Below, piece after piece: positions 22,324-32,592 of a stretch of 64,000 bases of DNA. The notes beneath the pieces are model-generated. The model was not told the DNA's origin. It saw only the letters and a program-made list of their open reading frames with translations, and did not search any database. The position numbers and the translations under genes are program-made. Each line of letters begins with the position of its first letter. Within the stretch, counting starts at the first letter, position 1. The DNA lies in contig NC_133491.1 of NCBI RefSeq assembly GCF_025370935.1, positions 467,738 to 531,737 of the forward strand. Direction: 5' to 3'. This stretch comes from Choristoneura fumiferana (Eukaryota > Arthropoda > Insecta > Lepidoptera > Tortricidae).

Positions 22324-25300
22324 TAAGGGGGGTGTAAGGGGGCCCAATTTAGATCTTTCGGGCTCCAAGCCAACCTTACCTGCTCGTGGTGCACCCTGCC
22401 GAACAACAAACAAGGCTCTGGCGAACCACCCACCCACCAACCCGCACTGGACCAGCGTGGTGGGCTTATGGTCCAAACCCCCTTTCTTATTTTCTTATGA
22501 AATGTACAACTCCCCGTCTCGGCCCCCAGTGCCCGGCCGCTCCAGCGACCCCGGCCCTGACGGAGGCTGGACCAGTCCTGGAGCACGGGGTGCGAAGAAT
22601 CCCCGGGCGAAATCGATCCACCGTCAAACGACCACAGCTAGCAAAATGGACACCGACACACTAAATATACTGACCTACAATGTACGTACCCTTATGAAGG
22701 AGGAACGACTAATAGAATTGGAGCACGCCTTGACCCATATAAAGTGGGATATTATGGGTCTTTCGGAGGTGCGTAGGGAGGGCGAAGAGACTGTAGATAG
22801 AGAATCGAATGTGTTCTACCACATAGGTACAGCCGGCGGCCTTAATGGGGTTGGCTTCCTCGTAGCAAAGAAGTGGAAGGATCACATCGTAGAGTTCAAA
22901 GGATACTCAGACAGAGTGGCAGTCTTAGTGTTTCGCATATCCGAAACGAAGTCACTGACCCTGGTCCAAGCGTACGCACCAACGTCAACGCACAGTGACG
23001 ACGAGATAGAGGAGTTCTACGATCTCCTTAATAAAGCGTGCGATGAGTACCGAGGAACGTGGACCATGGTACTCGGAGATTTTAACGCTAAAATCGGAAC
23101 TAGGGGTGAATTGGACGACAACGAAGTACTTGGACCGCATGGGCTGGGCAACCGGAATGAGCGCGGCACCAGTCTGATCCAATTTGCTTTTGGACAACGC
23201 ATGAGCATCGGCAACTCCTTCTACCTCAAAAAACCGCAACGTCGCTGGACTTGGGTCTCACCGGATGGACGAACAAAAAATGAAATTGATTATGTTCTTT
23301 CATCTGGCAGGGATGTAATAAAAGATGTCTCAATCATAAATAAAATATTTTATAGTTCTGACCATAGACCAATTCGAACCAAAGTTACATTTAATTTCAA
23401 AATTCAGAGACGAAAAATGTTCAGCAGAAAAATAACAAAATTAGACAAAGACATTCTATACAGTAACCAAGATAAATTTAATTTAGAACTCAGAAACTCT
23501 TTTGCCCTTCTTGCCATTGATGGTGATGATCTGCCAGACGCTCAACGACAGTATGACAACATTGCTAAGAGTATCACAAATGCCAGCAAAAAAATAAAAC
23601 AGGCTAAATTAAAAACCAAGAAACTAACAGAAAAATCACTAAAACTACTAGAACTTAGAGAAACATTTAGAAATAACAATAGTTTGTACAGAGACATTGA
23701 CAAAAAAGTAAAGCGTAGCATAAGAAAGGACATAAGAAACTACAACACAAAGCTAGTCGAGGTAGCAATAAATAACCAAACGTCTCTGAGAGTTGCTAGG
23801 CAAGGAATCACCAGGGAGAAACCTTGGATAAATACTCTAAGAGACGATAGTGGTGTGAAACATTCTAGTAGAGACAAGGTCATACAGATTGCCACAAATT
23901 TTTACAAGTCCTTATATTCTGATCCATCTCGCGACACCCATAACTCCAGTTTTGGCTGCTCTAATAATATTCCTTTAGTAACAGGACATGAGGTAAGTTT
24001 AGCTCTAAAAAGTATGCCGTACCAGAGAAGTACTGGAGAGGATGGCATCACGACAGAAGCTTTGAGAATAGGCAAAGATATCCTACTACCTTATATTTCC
24101 AACCTATTTAACACTATGTTGCAAACTGGCTCAATTCCTCAACTTCTCTGCCATTCTGATATAATATTGTTGCACAAGAAGGGCGACAAAACCGACATAA
24201 ATAATCATAGGCCCATTAGCTTAGTGTCTCACTTGTACAAACTTTTTACAAAGACCCTCCAGAACCGGATCGGCCCACTACTGGATCAACACCAACCCCC
24301 AGAACAGGCTGGTTTCCGACCATCATTCTCTACAACAGACCACCTTCACTCCCTAAACCAGGTGATGGAAAAAGCCAATGAGTTTAATAAGCCCATTTAC
24401 TTGGCATTTGTTGACTACAGCAAGGCTTTTGACAGCGTTAAGCATAGTGCAATAATATCGGCACTACGTAGTCAACAGATAGAGCCCACCTATGTTGAAC
24501 TCATTGGCGCAATCTATCGCAAAAGTACAGCAAGCGTAAAACTTCATTCTCCGGGTCCTACTTTTGCGATACAGAGGGGAGTGAAACAGGGTGACCCACT
24601 GTCTCCTAAGCTGTTTACCAGCTGTCTCGAAGAGGTTTTTAAGTCATTGGCGGTCTCTTGGCAGAACAAGGGAATTGATGTTGGAGGCAGAATGTTGACT
24701 AACCTTCGTTTTGCTGATGACATTGTTCTTTTCTCTACATCGGCAACGGAACTGGAAAATATGCTCCAACAACTGAGCACGGCAAGTCTTGAGGTTGGAC
24801 TTACGATGAACCGGTTAAAGACACAGTTAATGACGAATAGCGTCAAACGTAGGGTAGCGGTAGATGGGCAGGTAATACAATATGTCGATGAATACACTTA
24901 CTTGGGCCAGATAGTCTCTTTCGAAAACAGACAAGGCAAAGAAATTGATAAACGCATTGAAAATGCCTGGAGGAGCTACTGGTCCATGAAAGTGCTAATG
25001 AAGGGCAAACTTCCTTTAACCCTGAAACGCAAGCTCGTCGATATGTGTATCCTGCCCATCCTAACCTACGGCGCTCAGACCTGGTCTTTGACTGAGGCTC
25101 AGAAGTCCAGGCTCAAGATTTGCCAGCGAGCTATGGAGCGGAGTATTCTAGGTGTTCGGAGATCTGATAGAATCAGAAACACTGATCTGCGCTCCAGAAC
25201 TCAAATTGTCGATGTGGGAATGAAGACCGCCAAATTAAAATGGGACTGGGCGGGACACGTCTGCCGCATGCATCCGGATCGCTGGGCCAAAGTAATCACC

Positions 25301-25492
25301 GATTGGGTTCCATGCGACGGGCACCGGAGCAGAGGCAGACCTAGGAGGAGATGGCGGGACGACCTGGACCGATTCCAGTCAGATTGGCAAGAGCTGGCCA
25401 AGAGTAGAGACGAGTGGAATAAGAAAGGGGAGGCTTTTGCCCTGCAGTGGGACACATTATAAGCTATTTAAAAAAAAAAAAAAAAAAAAAAA
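22324..25492 (+). mobile_element. Full-length RTE-clade LINE with 9-bp target site duplication
   Basis: A 3,169-bp element is flanked by atacgtatg at 22315-22323 and 25493-25501. It has a GC-rich leader of about 320 bp, one uninterrupted endonuclease-RT frame and a run of about 24 A starting eight bases after the stop codon. The intact frame and perfect TSD point to a recent insertion in the dystrophin intron, in the sense direction. An A-tail rather than a short tandem repeat is unlike the (TGA)n-tailed RTE pieces elsewhere in the window, so it is a different subfamily. Confidence 0.9.
22646..25462 (+). CDS. RTE endonuclease-reverse transcriptase (ORF2-type)
   Basis: From the ATG at 22646 the frame gives 938 residues; it stays open upstream to an ATG at 22502 (986 residues). 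I chose 22646 because the endonuclease fold begins at once (LNILTYNVRTL). APE-type endonuclease: N12, E41 (SEVR), GDFN at 144-147 and SDHR at 238-241. Reverse transcriptase: HKKGDKTDINNHRPISLVS, then motif A FVDYSKAFD at 588-596, KQGDPLSP and motif C FADD at 689-692. The C-terminus has the RTE-typical LKWDWAGHVCRM and GRPRRRWRDDL, ending LQWDTL. All catalytic residues I can check are present, so it may be active. It copies element RNA at a nicked chromosomal site. No separate ORF1 is visible, as usual for RTE. Confidence 0.92.
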   Translation: MDTDTLNILTYNVRTLMKEERLIELEHALTHIKWDIMGLSEVRREGEETVDRESNVFYHIGTAGGLNGVGFLVAKKWKDHIVEFKGYSDRVAVLVFRISETKSLTLVQAYAPTSTHSDDEIEEFYDLLNKACDEYRGTWTMVLGDFNAKIGTRGELDDNEVLGPHGLGNRNERGTSLIQFAFGQRMSIGNSFYLKKPQRRWTWVSPDGRTKNEIDYVLSSGRDVIKDVSIINKIFYSSDHRPIRTKVTFNFKIQRRKMFSRKITKLDKDILYSNQDKFNLELRNSFALLAIDGDDLPDAQRQYDNIAKSITNASKKIKQAKLKTKKLTEKSLKLLELRETFRNNNSLYRDIDKKVKRSIRKDIRNYNTKLVEVAINNQTSLRVARQGITREKPWINTLRDDSGVKHSSRDKVIQIATNFYKSLYSDPSRDTHNSSFGCSNNIPLVTGHEVSLALKSMPYQRSTGEDGITTEALRIGKDILLPYISNLFNTMLQTGSIPQLLCHSDIILLHKKGDKTDINNHRPISLVSHLYKLFTKTLQNRIGPLLDQHQPPEQAGFRPSFSTTDHLHSLNQVMEKANEFNKPIYLAFVDYSKAFDSVKHSAIISALRSQQIEPTYVELIGAIYRKSTASVKLHSPGPTFAIQRGVKQGDPLSPKLFTSCLEEVFKSLAVSWQNKGIDVGGRMLTNLRFADDIVLFSTSATELENMLQQLSTASLEVGLTMNRLKTQLMTNSVKRRVAVDGQVIQYVDEYTYLGQIVSFENRQGKEIDKRIENAWRSYWSMKVLMKGKLPLTLKRKLVDMCILPILTYGAQTWSLTEAQKSRLKICQRAMERSILGVRRSDRIRNTDLRSRTQIVDVGMKTAKLKWDWAGHVCRMHPDRWAKVITDWVPCDGHRSRGRPRRRWRDDLDRFQSDWQELAKSRDEWNKKGEAFALQWDTL

Positions 25493-25501
25493 ATACGTAT
25501 G

Positions 25502-26197
25502 AACAATTTTTTTAGGTTTATAACAATGACCCCCGAGGCTTTTGACCGGACAAAAAAATTTCTCTGAAGCTTCAAATATGTAGTTATTTTAAACGTTTTT
25601 CGAGAATCTTTTGTGCTTGCAAATTGTAATTCTGCTCGAGGGTAGGTAATAGTGAAGGACCCGCTTCCCTTGTAAATTAAATGAGCTACCCAATCTACAT
25701 AATTCGCTTTCTTTGGACTATTCTATTTGTTCTATAAATATATAGTCTTAGTTTAGCGAAATACGATGTTGTTAGGGAATGCGCAAAAAGTTTCACTTTA
25801 TGTCGATGTGTGTTAACGTTGTAAGAAAAGGAAATAATATTCGTAAGGTTTGTTTTTGATTGCAGTTTAGAAACTGTAAAGGACGAAGTAGTAATGTGTA
25901 ATCCACAGAGTATTATGGGCAAGAAAAGGCAAAATAATAGAGATATTATTTCACAAATATGAAAAGACGCAGATATTATGGAGGTGTCCTATTTTTAGTT
26001 GGTATATGTACATATACATAGGTAGTACAAATTAACAACCAAGTAACCTAGTTTTAGTGCTAGTTTAGTCTTAGTTTTAGGTGGAGGTGGTACTTATGGA
26101 GCCAAAATAAATCTTTCTTTCATTCTTTCTTTCCTTCTTTCTATATCTAAAGACACTAAGCTATGTCTGTAGATCTATCGGTCTCTTTATCTGTTAA
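25502..26197. other. Gene-free intronic sequence after the RTE
   Basis: AT-rich, no convincing exon. Contains aggtggaggtggtacttatg and (CTTT)n near 26115-26140. Confidence 0.5.
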
Positions 26198-26578
26198 TAC
26201 AGGGTGTCTTTGCCCATGGGGCTCCTCGCGTAACTGCTACTTTAGTTTTGTAACATTTTTAAATATCTTGAATTTACATCATTTATTGAGCCTCAAAGTT
26301 TAATCGGTAAATCAGTGTATCAGATATGACGGTGTTATCGCTGTCTCTTGGTACTGGGGCCTTAACTAATTTTTGACATTTATTTGACATCTCTAAGACA
26401 AAAATTTATCGATGTGCTGTCAATTTTGTATTGTACCGCATACATTGAAAATTACATTTAATCTGTATGAAGAAAATTAAATTAACAGTGATCATATTTT
26501 TAAAAACTTGCAGAACAAAAGGTGCTCAGTTATGAGAATAGCATCGAACCTTAGATTTAAAGCCAGAGACATCCTGTA
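26198..26578. mobile_element. MITE with tacagggtgtc ends
   Basis: Ends tacagggtgtctttgcc and agagacatcctgta. A half-copy (tacaggatgtatcc, then ctcgcgtaactctcctac) lies at 37784-37870. Confidence 0.6.
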
Positions 26579-27003
26579 TACTCAAGCGTGTAAATAGATA
26601 AGCTAAATCAGATACTACTTTAGTAAATTCATCACCAACAAAGACAATTAGGCATTTAAAATTTGTTTTTCGTTAACAAGCTGTTACTTCATAATCTGAA
26701 ACAATTTTCTTTCTTTTTGCCACTATCATTACGAACCCAATTAAAGTAATTACCGGTTTACAAAGAAAGCGAGGGCTTACAAAATATCTTGTTACTCGTC
26801 TAACAAGTTGAACAAGACGGAAAAAATATAAGCAACGATTTTATGTTTTTGTTTCATCTTTTTTCCTTTGCGTGACCTCGTTATTTGATTTGGATGGAGA
26901 TCACTAGTCTTGCCGTCATTAGCAATGTTTTTAATTATGTTTCTCATCTTGGGCACAAGGAAGCGTGCGTGTTTACCGTGTAATTTATTGAATTACTAAA
27001 ATG

Positions 27004-27245
27004 TTACTTTGCGGAAGTCTATATCAATGAACTAAAAGAATTTCTTTGCTCACCCGCGACCTTATCATAGCTAAGTTTATGCAAAATATGCGTGTTCATG
27101 CAGTTCCTCCACCTCCACACTGTGAGAACACACACAAATCACACAAACCCATCTACCACCACCACCACAACACACTGACGCGTTTCAAACTCAACCAGAG
27201 CTCATCTTCAGAGCAACACAACCGTACACCGATGACCAGATGTTA
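27004..27245. repeat. Large foldback repeat, one arm
   Basis: Starts tactttgcggaagtctatat, continues tttctttgctcacccgcgac and ends in caaccagagctcatcttcag. Matches the reverse complement of 39700-39985. The open stretch at 27046-27246 is repeat sequence. Confidence 0.7.
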
Positions 27246-28012
27246 GACTCAGATGTTAGATTTGGCATTTGTTTGTCGCATTCTAGCCCCCAAATGCAGA
27301 GAGTGATTAGGACGTGGTTACTTTTAATCATAAAATAGTTTAATTGAGATGGTTTAGAGCTTAGTTAAACGTTCTTGAGATTAAAAAATTTGGATTGAAA
27401 ATGTCTAGAACTTCAGCTGTTGTTACTATATCTATTGTTCAAATAAAATGTTGATAATTAGCGTAGAATGTTTCAGACTTATCTCCTGTTAGATATTTAT
27501 AAGGATTAATTAAAAGAGAATTAACCAACGTTTATTTTATTAAGTAAAAATAGGTGTAATTCAAGTCTAGTAGAACTGAGAACTTAATTAAATTCTTGCC
27601 TCATCGACTACCCCTTCACACTAAAGCTCGGATGGAACGTTGTTTAAGTAAGTTAGTCTTTCGCGGTCTGACTCAAAAATATGTTTTAGTTACAACTTTG
27701 TTTAAAATGCAATGTTCTTACTTGATCAAGAAAGTATATTGGATTTTAAAACTTATATTTTGATAAACGGTAAACACTTTTCGAAGTTCACCTTTAGTTT
27801 TAGTCACAGTTAATATAAATATTATTATGTGGTAAATGCTTTACCATTTCTAAGCGACTTTAAAAAGGCAATTTTTAAACAAGTTCCTATCAAATGAATA
27901 TGTCGCTAAAGTCGAACTTTCAAGTTGACAGACACGTCTTTTGGCATTATTGTTTTATGACATGCAAACGATTATCAACTTTAGGGTGGTAGACCACATA
28001 TTTGGCTGAAAG

Positions 28013-28530
28013 TACTAAAACAATTACTTTGCTCACCCGTGATATTGTGATAGCTACGTCTATGCAAGAAATGTGTGTTGCTCCGCAGATGAGCTCTGGT
28101 TGAGTTCGAACACCTCAGTAGAGTGTGAAGGTGAAGAAACTGCAAGAACACACATTTCTTTCATAGACGTAATTACCGGCATCCGTTTATTTCGCAACTA
28201 ATGTTTGGCAACCTGATTCATTTCGCAACTTTTCATTTCGCAAACTCTAAAACTGTAAATATTTCAGGATTTTTTCAGGGCCATCGTGTAGAAGCCCCTA
28301 GGTTAACCCTTTGGGTTAAGTCAGTTTTATAAAAATCCTGAAATATTAACAGTTTCAGAAATATAAAAAAGTTGCGAAATGAAAAGTTGCGAAATTAATC
28401 AGGTTGCCAAACATTACTTGCGAAACATTAGTGAACCGTAATTACCATTAAGTAGCGGGTGAGCAAAGTAATTGTTTTACTTCATTGATTTGGACCTCTG
28501 CAAATTAACGCCTGATTCAATAAATTATGC
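28013..28530. repeat. Large foldback repeat, copy split by a MITE
   Basis: Outer arms: attactttgctcacccgtga on the left and gcgggtgagcaaagtaatt on the right. Centre includes gatgagctctggttgagttc. Related to 27004-27245 and 39655-39987. The MITE 28178-28436 sits inside the right arm. Confidence 0.7.
28178..28436. mobile_element. MITE nested in a larger foldback repeat
   Basis: Flanked by cgtaattacc (28168-28177 and 28437-28446). Long inverted arms share atgtttggcaacctgatt, atttcgcaacttttcattt and atttcaggattttt. Confidence 0.78.
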
Positions 28531-28560
28531 AGAAGTATTATTCGATTGTAATGATATAGT

Positions 28561-28748
28561 CCCGTTTAAATCCCGTTCTATGAAGTCTAACCTAAACTTC
28601 CCTGTTCCAGTCGTTTGAATCCCGTTCTATGAACCTTAACCTCCTTGTTCCAGTCGTTTGAATCCCGTTCTATGAAGTCTAACCTTAACCTCCTTGTTCC
28701 AGTCGTTTGAATCCCGTTCTATGAAGTCTAACCTAAACCTTGTTCCAG
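28561..28748 (+). repeat. 43-50 bp tandem array duplicating the 3' splice site of dystrophin exon B
   Basis: Four head-to-tail units end in ctgttccag or ttgttccag, at AG 28609-28610, 28652-28653, 28701-28702 and 28747-28748. Each unit carries a branch-point-like ctaac/cttaac, a pyrimidine tract and the AG. Units 2-4 also start with tcgttt, nearly the first six bases of the exon (tcgttc). Unit steps are 43, 49 and 46 bp. Starts at 28611 and 28654 meet TGA after 16-18 codons; a start at 28703 shifts the frame and meets TAA at the end of the exon. Confidence 0.85.
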
Positions 28749-28903
28749 TCGTTCCACGCAGAGGTGCACCAGTACAAGCATCAGATCGAGCTGTTCGGGC
28801 AGCTGACGCAGCGGCTCATAGCGGTGTACCGGAACGACGACACCTCACGCATCAAACGGGCCACGGAGTCCATCAACCATCGGTACAGCGAGCTGAATAA
28901 CAG
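28749..28903 (+). CDS. Dys: Dystrophin, internal exon (spectrin-repeat rod), exon B
   Basis: Starts in phase 0 after ttgttccag and joins exon A as REQK|SFHAEVHQYKHQ. It carries 51 codons plus two bases (AG) before a gtcagt donor. The peptide includes IELFGQLTQRLIAVY and DDTSRIKRATESINHRY, the end of one spectrin repeat; the family commonly shows a similar LTQKLIAVYPNDDT-like block, from memory. The intron from exon A is 8,028 bp and contains the full-length RTE element. The acceptor is unusual: it is the last of four tandem copies of the same 3' splice site (see 28561-28748). Only this last copy keeps the reading frame, because the other three lead to early or late stop codons. Confidence 0.88.
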
Positions 28904-29974
28904 GTCAGTACAGATTCTGCTCCAGGGGACCCATTGGAGATAAGTAGCGGCTCATATAAATAGAAGTATAGTAATGACACTTCACTTATCAAGCGAGCCA
29001 GAGACCATCAACCATCGAATCACTGCTAAAAAAGTAGGTTAGGTTACGACTGCGACACCAGCAGAAACGAATCACTGCTGCACTGCTAGAAAATACTTTC
29101 TATGAATTGTAATTAGTAAGATTTAAAAATAATTAAAATACCTGAAATGATGAAAGACGTTCTATGAAGTAAATGTATACAAAGTAACGTTTTTATTAAT
29201 TTTAATAAAAAATATGTATTTATTAATTAGAAAAATTACTAAATATAAATCCTAATTAAATAAAACAAAAATGTCAAATTAAATAAAAAACAAATCAAAC
29301 CACAAATAAATACAAATAGTCGAAAGAAACCAAACAATGTCAAATTAAATTAAATTAAACACACGTCAAAACAATAAATATAATAAAATCAACTTAAACC
29401 TATAACACAAAGTAGGTACAAACTAAGACCTACACTACAAAAATTTAAAAATCTTTGATTAAAAAATCTAATCGTTCGATGTGATGAATTATCGATGAAA
29501 TAAAAATACGTGAATCTTTGACTTCGAACTGATTCGATAAAAAGTTTGTCGATGTATCAAAGGTAAACCCATTACAACTAATTGCGCTACTGTGAGTCAC
29601 CATGGCGAGAATTTTAAAACGTGAATTAAAAAATGTGTTGTCCATTATAAATTTTAGTGCAGGGAATATAAAAAAATAAACTCTGCTCTGTGACACGAAA
29701 CTCTCCGAATGCAATATTTTATACGCTGTATTTTTTGCAGCGACCAGAAAACACATACAGTCCGCTTCATATTTAACTAACTACATTATTGCTTGGACGC
29801 TAGCCCAAAGCAAATTCTTCAAGAAATTGCATTTTTGCATTGAATTTTTTTAACTTTTTGAGAAAGTGAGATTCTAGCAAGAAAAATTTCAAAACACAAG
29901 CTTGCTCAAACATGCAAAATCTCGTAGTATTTTATAGATATCGGAATCAATGACATTTTGTCGTTGTCGTATCT

Positions 29975-30102
29975 AATCATCATCATCACCATATCAGCTC
30001 TAGGACGTCCACTGTAGGACATAGGCCTCTCCTGTAGACCTCCAGGTTTCGGTTGGAAGCAGCTTGCATTTACCATGAACTCGTGGCTTTAACCGGGTCA
30101 TC
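29975..30102 (-). mobile_element. RTE 3' end with 7-bp TSD
   Basis: The TSD cgtatct is at 29968-29974 and 30103-30109. Begins with (ATC)n, then ggacgtccactgtaggacat and ttcggttggaagcagcttgc, matching 9683-9839. Lies in the intron between dystrophin exons B and C, antisense to the gene. Confidence 0.8.
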
Positions 30103-30220
30103 CGTATCTCACAGTTTTACCTCGTTGAGTTTCTTACCGGATTCTTCTCAACAGAGGTTTTTCCGAACTGGTGGTAGTTTTTTTTTGACATTCATAAGTG
30201 CGTGTCATATCCTAAATTGA

Positions 30221-30590
30221 GTAATAGTTATTTGTGTCACAAGGGAGCAAAATGGTGTATTTACCGGCGAGGGCGTACATTGAATCCAGAATGTAGCGAA
30301 GGATTCTAATGTAGAATCCTGAGCGTAATGAATTCAAGTGTTAACGCCCAAGATGAAAATAATTTTGCTCCTGAGTGGCTCATACAACTTTTCACACCGA
30401 GCATTAAGAAACTCGAACGAAACATTATTAAAGAACAACCAGCATAGAAAATGGCATGGCTTTACAATTATCAACTTCAAAAAATTTCATTTGCAATAAA
30501 ACACTTAGAAAAGCCTTGAACAGAAAAGTTGCACTTTGCTCCCTCTCGTCAGGGAGGAAAAGTTACTTTTCTGAAGGAGAGGTTTGAAAA
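30221..30590 (+). repeat. Interspersed repeat copy 2 with degraded reading frame
   Basis: Sense frame VNAQDENNFAPEWLIQLF, then TPSIKKLERNIIKEQPA, a TAG stop, KMAWLYNYQLQKISFAIKH and LEKP with a final stop. Lies in the intron between exons B and C. Confidence 0.68.
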
Positions 30591-31249
30591 GATATTTTGA
30601 CTTTGAATTACTTAGTGTAAGTTGAGGAACACTAGTAGCAAATAATTATTTTATTTCAAACACTTGTACTAGGTGAGACAATACCGAAACAATAACTCAA
30701 CTACGCTGTTAAATTACACCGACAAACAGTACCGTGCTCCGTGAGGCGTGCGGTTGGTGCGGCCGCGGTGCGACGCCAGCATGCACCGTAAAGTTAATTA
30801 AGAACGGTAAAACCACGACCTACGCCAGCCTAGCACGACACATGCCGTTTCTCGTTTGGCGTTCACTGCCTTCCTTTTACAAAGTCTGTTGAACGTATTT
30901 TCTGACAAATGGGAGAATACGTGTGCTAGCCGACCTGATTAGTTCAGTCAGCACCGGTTCTATGTTACGATTGCTGAATCCGAATGTGAATCTTGCTGTG
31001 TTGGTCGTAAAGTTGAATGTTCTACCTAACATCTAAAATAAAACATTGAATTATTGAATGGAAATGCAAGAACACGCTATGTCAGCAGCGCGGTATAAAT
31101 ACATTTTATAATGGATGCATTAAACATGCGAAAACAACATTATAATGGCGAATAACTCTTGCGTTCCGATGAGTAAATTGTTTATTTACCATTAAGATTC
31201 ATTAAGCCTACTTCATTAGGTTTGTTACAGAAATCAATCTCTTCACAAA

Positions 31250-31545
31250 CATAACGCCACCTATGAGCCACACTATTCAACTAAAAGTACTAACTAACGC
31301 CATCTATGAAGCGTCGCGTGCTACTACGACGATGGTTCTCGTTGTTATTATACTTGTAACGACATCTAGTGAAAACTGACTACAATCTAAAGACTTGGAG
31401 CGTCACTTGAAATTCGTTAGTCGTTTCATACTGCAGCTAGCGCCATCTATTAGATGCTGTAGATATTTTTATGTCCTGTCTGACACCACATGGTTCATGA
31501 CAAACTTTGTTTTCACTGCCATCTACATTCTGTACTATAGGTAGT
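31250..31545. repeat. Cluster of GCCATCT-type motifs
   Basis: Five related words: acgccacctatga, acgccatctatga, acgacatctagtg, gcgccatctatta and ctgccatctacat. Three further gcgacatct/gcgccatct copies lie at 32290-32620. Significance unknown. Confidence 0.45.
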
Positions 31546-31888
31546 TTTAAGAAAGAAACTGAAAAGTTTAATGGTTTACTTTCGTTTTATTACCATGTTT
31601 GTTATAAATTTGATTCTTATGATTAATCCTATCTATTCATTTATGCCATAAAAGTATGGGGTGTGATGTTTTGTATTTTAGTCGCTTCGGTCCGCTGGTG
31701 TAGCAAGTGTATTTTCAAAAATCTTTGAATGCAGTTTTGCTTCTTTTTTATTAATGACATGTTTTCTTACGGTACGTTATCATCATTTAGACTTTTTTCT
31801 AAGCGACGTTAATAAATTCCACCCTGTATTATTTAACCTGTTCTTGAAGCATGTTTGGCGATTGCTAATGTTCTCTTTTTTTCCACAG

Positions 31889-32030
31889 CATCATAGCGCG
31901 AGGCAAAGCTTTGCACTCAGCAGTTTCGTCACTCCAGAACTTCGACCGTTCGCTGGAGAAATTCGTCGCGTGGCTCAGCGAGGCGGAGTCTTTGCTGGAT
32001 GCTGCTGAGAGAGACCCTCATCTACTCAAG
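31889..32030 (+). CDS. Dys: Dystrophin, internal exon (spectrin-repeat rod), exon C
   Basis: Acceptor ttttttccacag, donor gtatgt. The first base completes the serine codon left by exon B (AG|C), then 47 codons read IIARGKALHSAVSSLQNF, DRSLEKFVAWLSEAESLL and DAAERDPHLLK, ending in phase 0. The AWLSEAESLL core is the W-containing helix A of a spectrin repeat and closely resembles the insect dystrophin rod. Phases of exons A, B and C chain as 0, 2, 0 with no conflict, which strongly supports real splicing. The next exon is not recognisable in the window, so the following intron is at least 32 kb and contains a recursive splice site and an alternative first exon. Confidence 0.88.
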
Positions 32031-32221
32031 GTATGTTCTGGTACCTCTACTTCACGTTAAAATAAGTTTTGTTTTGAATGATGCACTTAACATCTAAAGT
32101 CTTTTCCTGGCGGTACTATTTGTTAAGTAGATGTCAGCGTTAACATTCAATATTCATTCACGTGACAAGTTAATTAGATTACAGAACTGAATAAAATTTC
32201 ACTCGACTCAGCTTGGAAAAA

Positions 32222-32592
32222 AAATGTACAGTTTGTTGACTTAAATTATACAAGTTGCAACTGCACTGTGTCATAAGTAAGAAAGTTTAGTGGCGACATC
32301 TATCAAAAATTTCCCAACACCTTTGTTACGCGACTTTAGCGTTCAGAACTTTGTCCACAGAGGGCACTGAAATGAAATTTCAGAACGATAATTACATGGC
32401 TTGACAAGAAATGTACAGTTCGTTGACTTCAATTATACAAGTTGCAACTGCACCGTGTCATAAGTAGGAAAGTTGAGTGGCGACATCTATCAAAATTTTC
32501 CTAACACCTTTGTTACGCGACTTAAGCGTTCAGAACTTTATCCACAGAGGGCGCTGAAATGAAATTTCAGAACGATAATTACATGGCTTGAC
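32222..32592 (+). repeat. ~185-bp tandem duplication
   Basis: Two head-to-tail copies (about 32222-32405 and 32407-32592): atgtacagtt(t/c)gttgact, gtggcgacatctatcaaaa, cacagagggc(a/g)ctgaaatg, gataattacatggcttgac. About 95% alike by eye. Confidence 0.82.

Noticed and set aside
27046..27246. A small histidine-rich protein
   Set aside because: The frame lies wholly in a foldback repeat that recurs at 39.7 kb.
32545..32565. A CTCF-type site (cacagagggcgctg)
   Set aside because: The right half fits the core but the left half is out of register. The first copy of the duplication carries agagggcactg, so the match is not stable.
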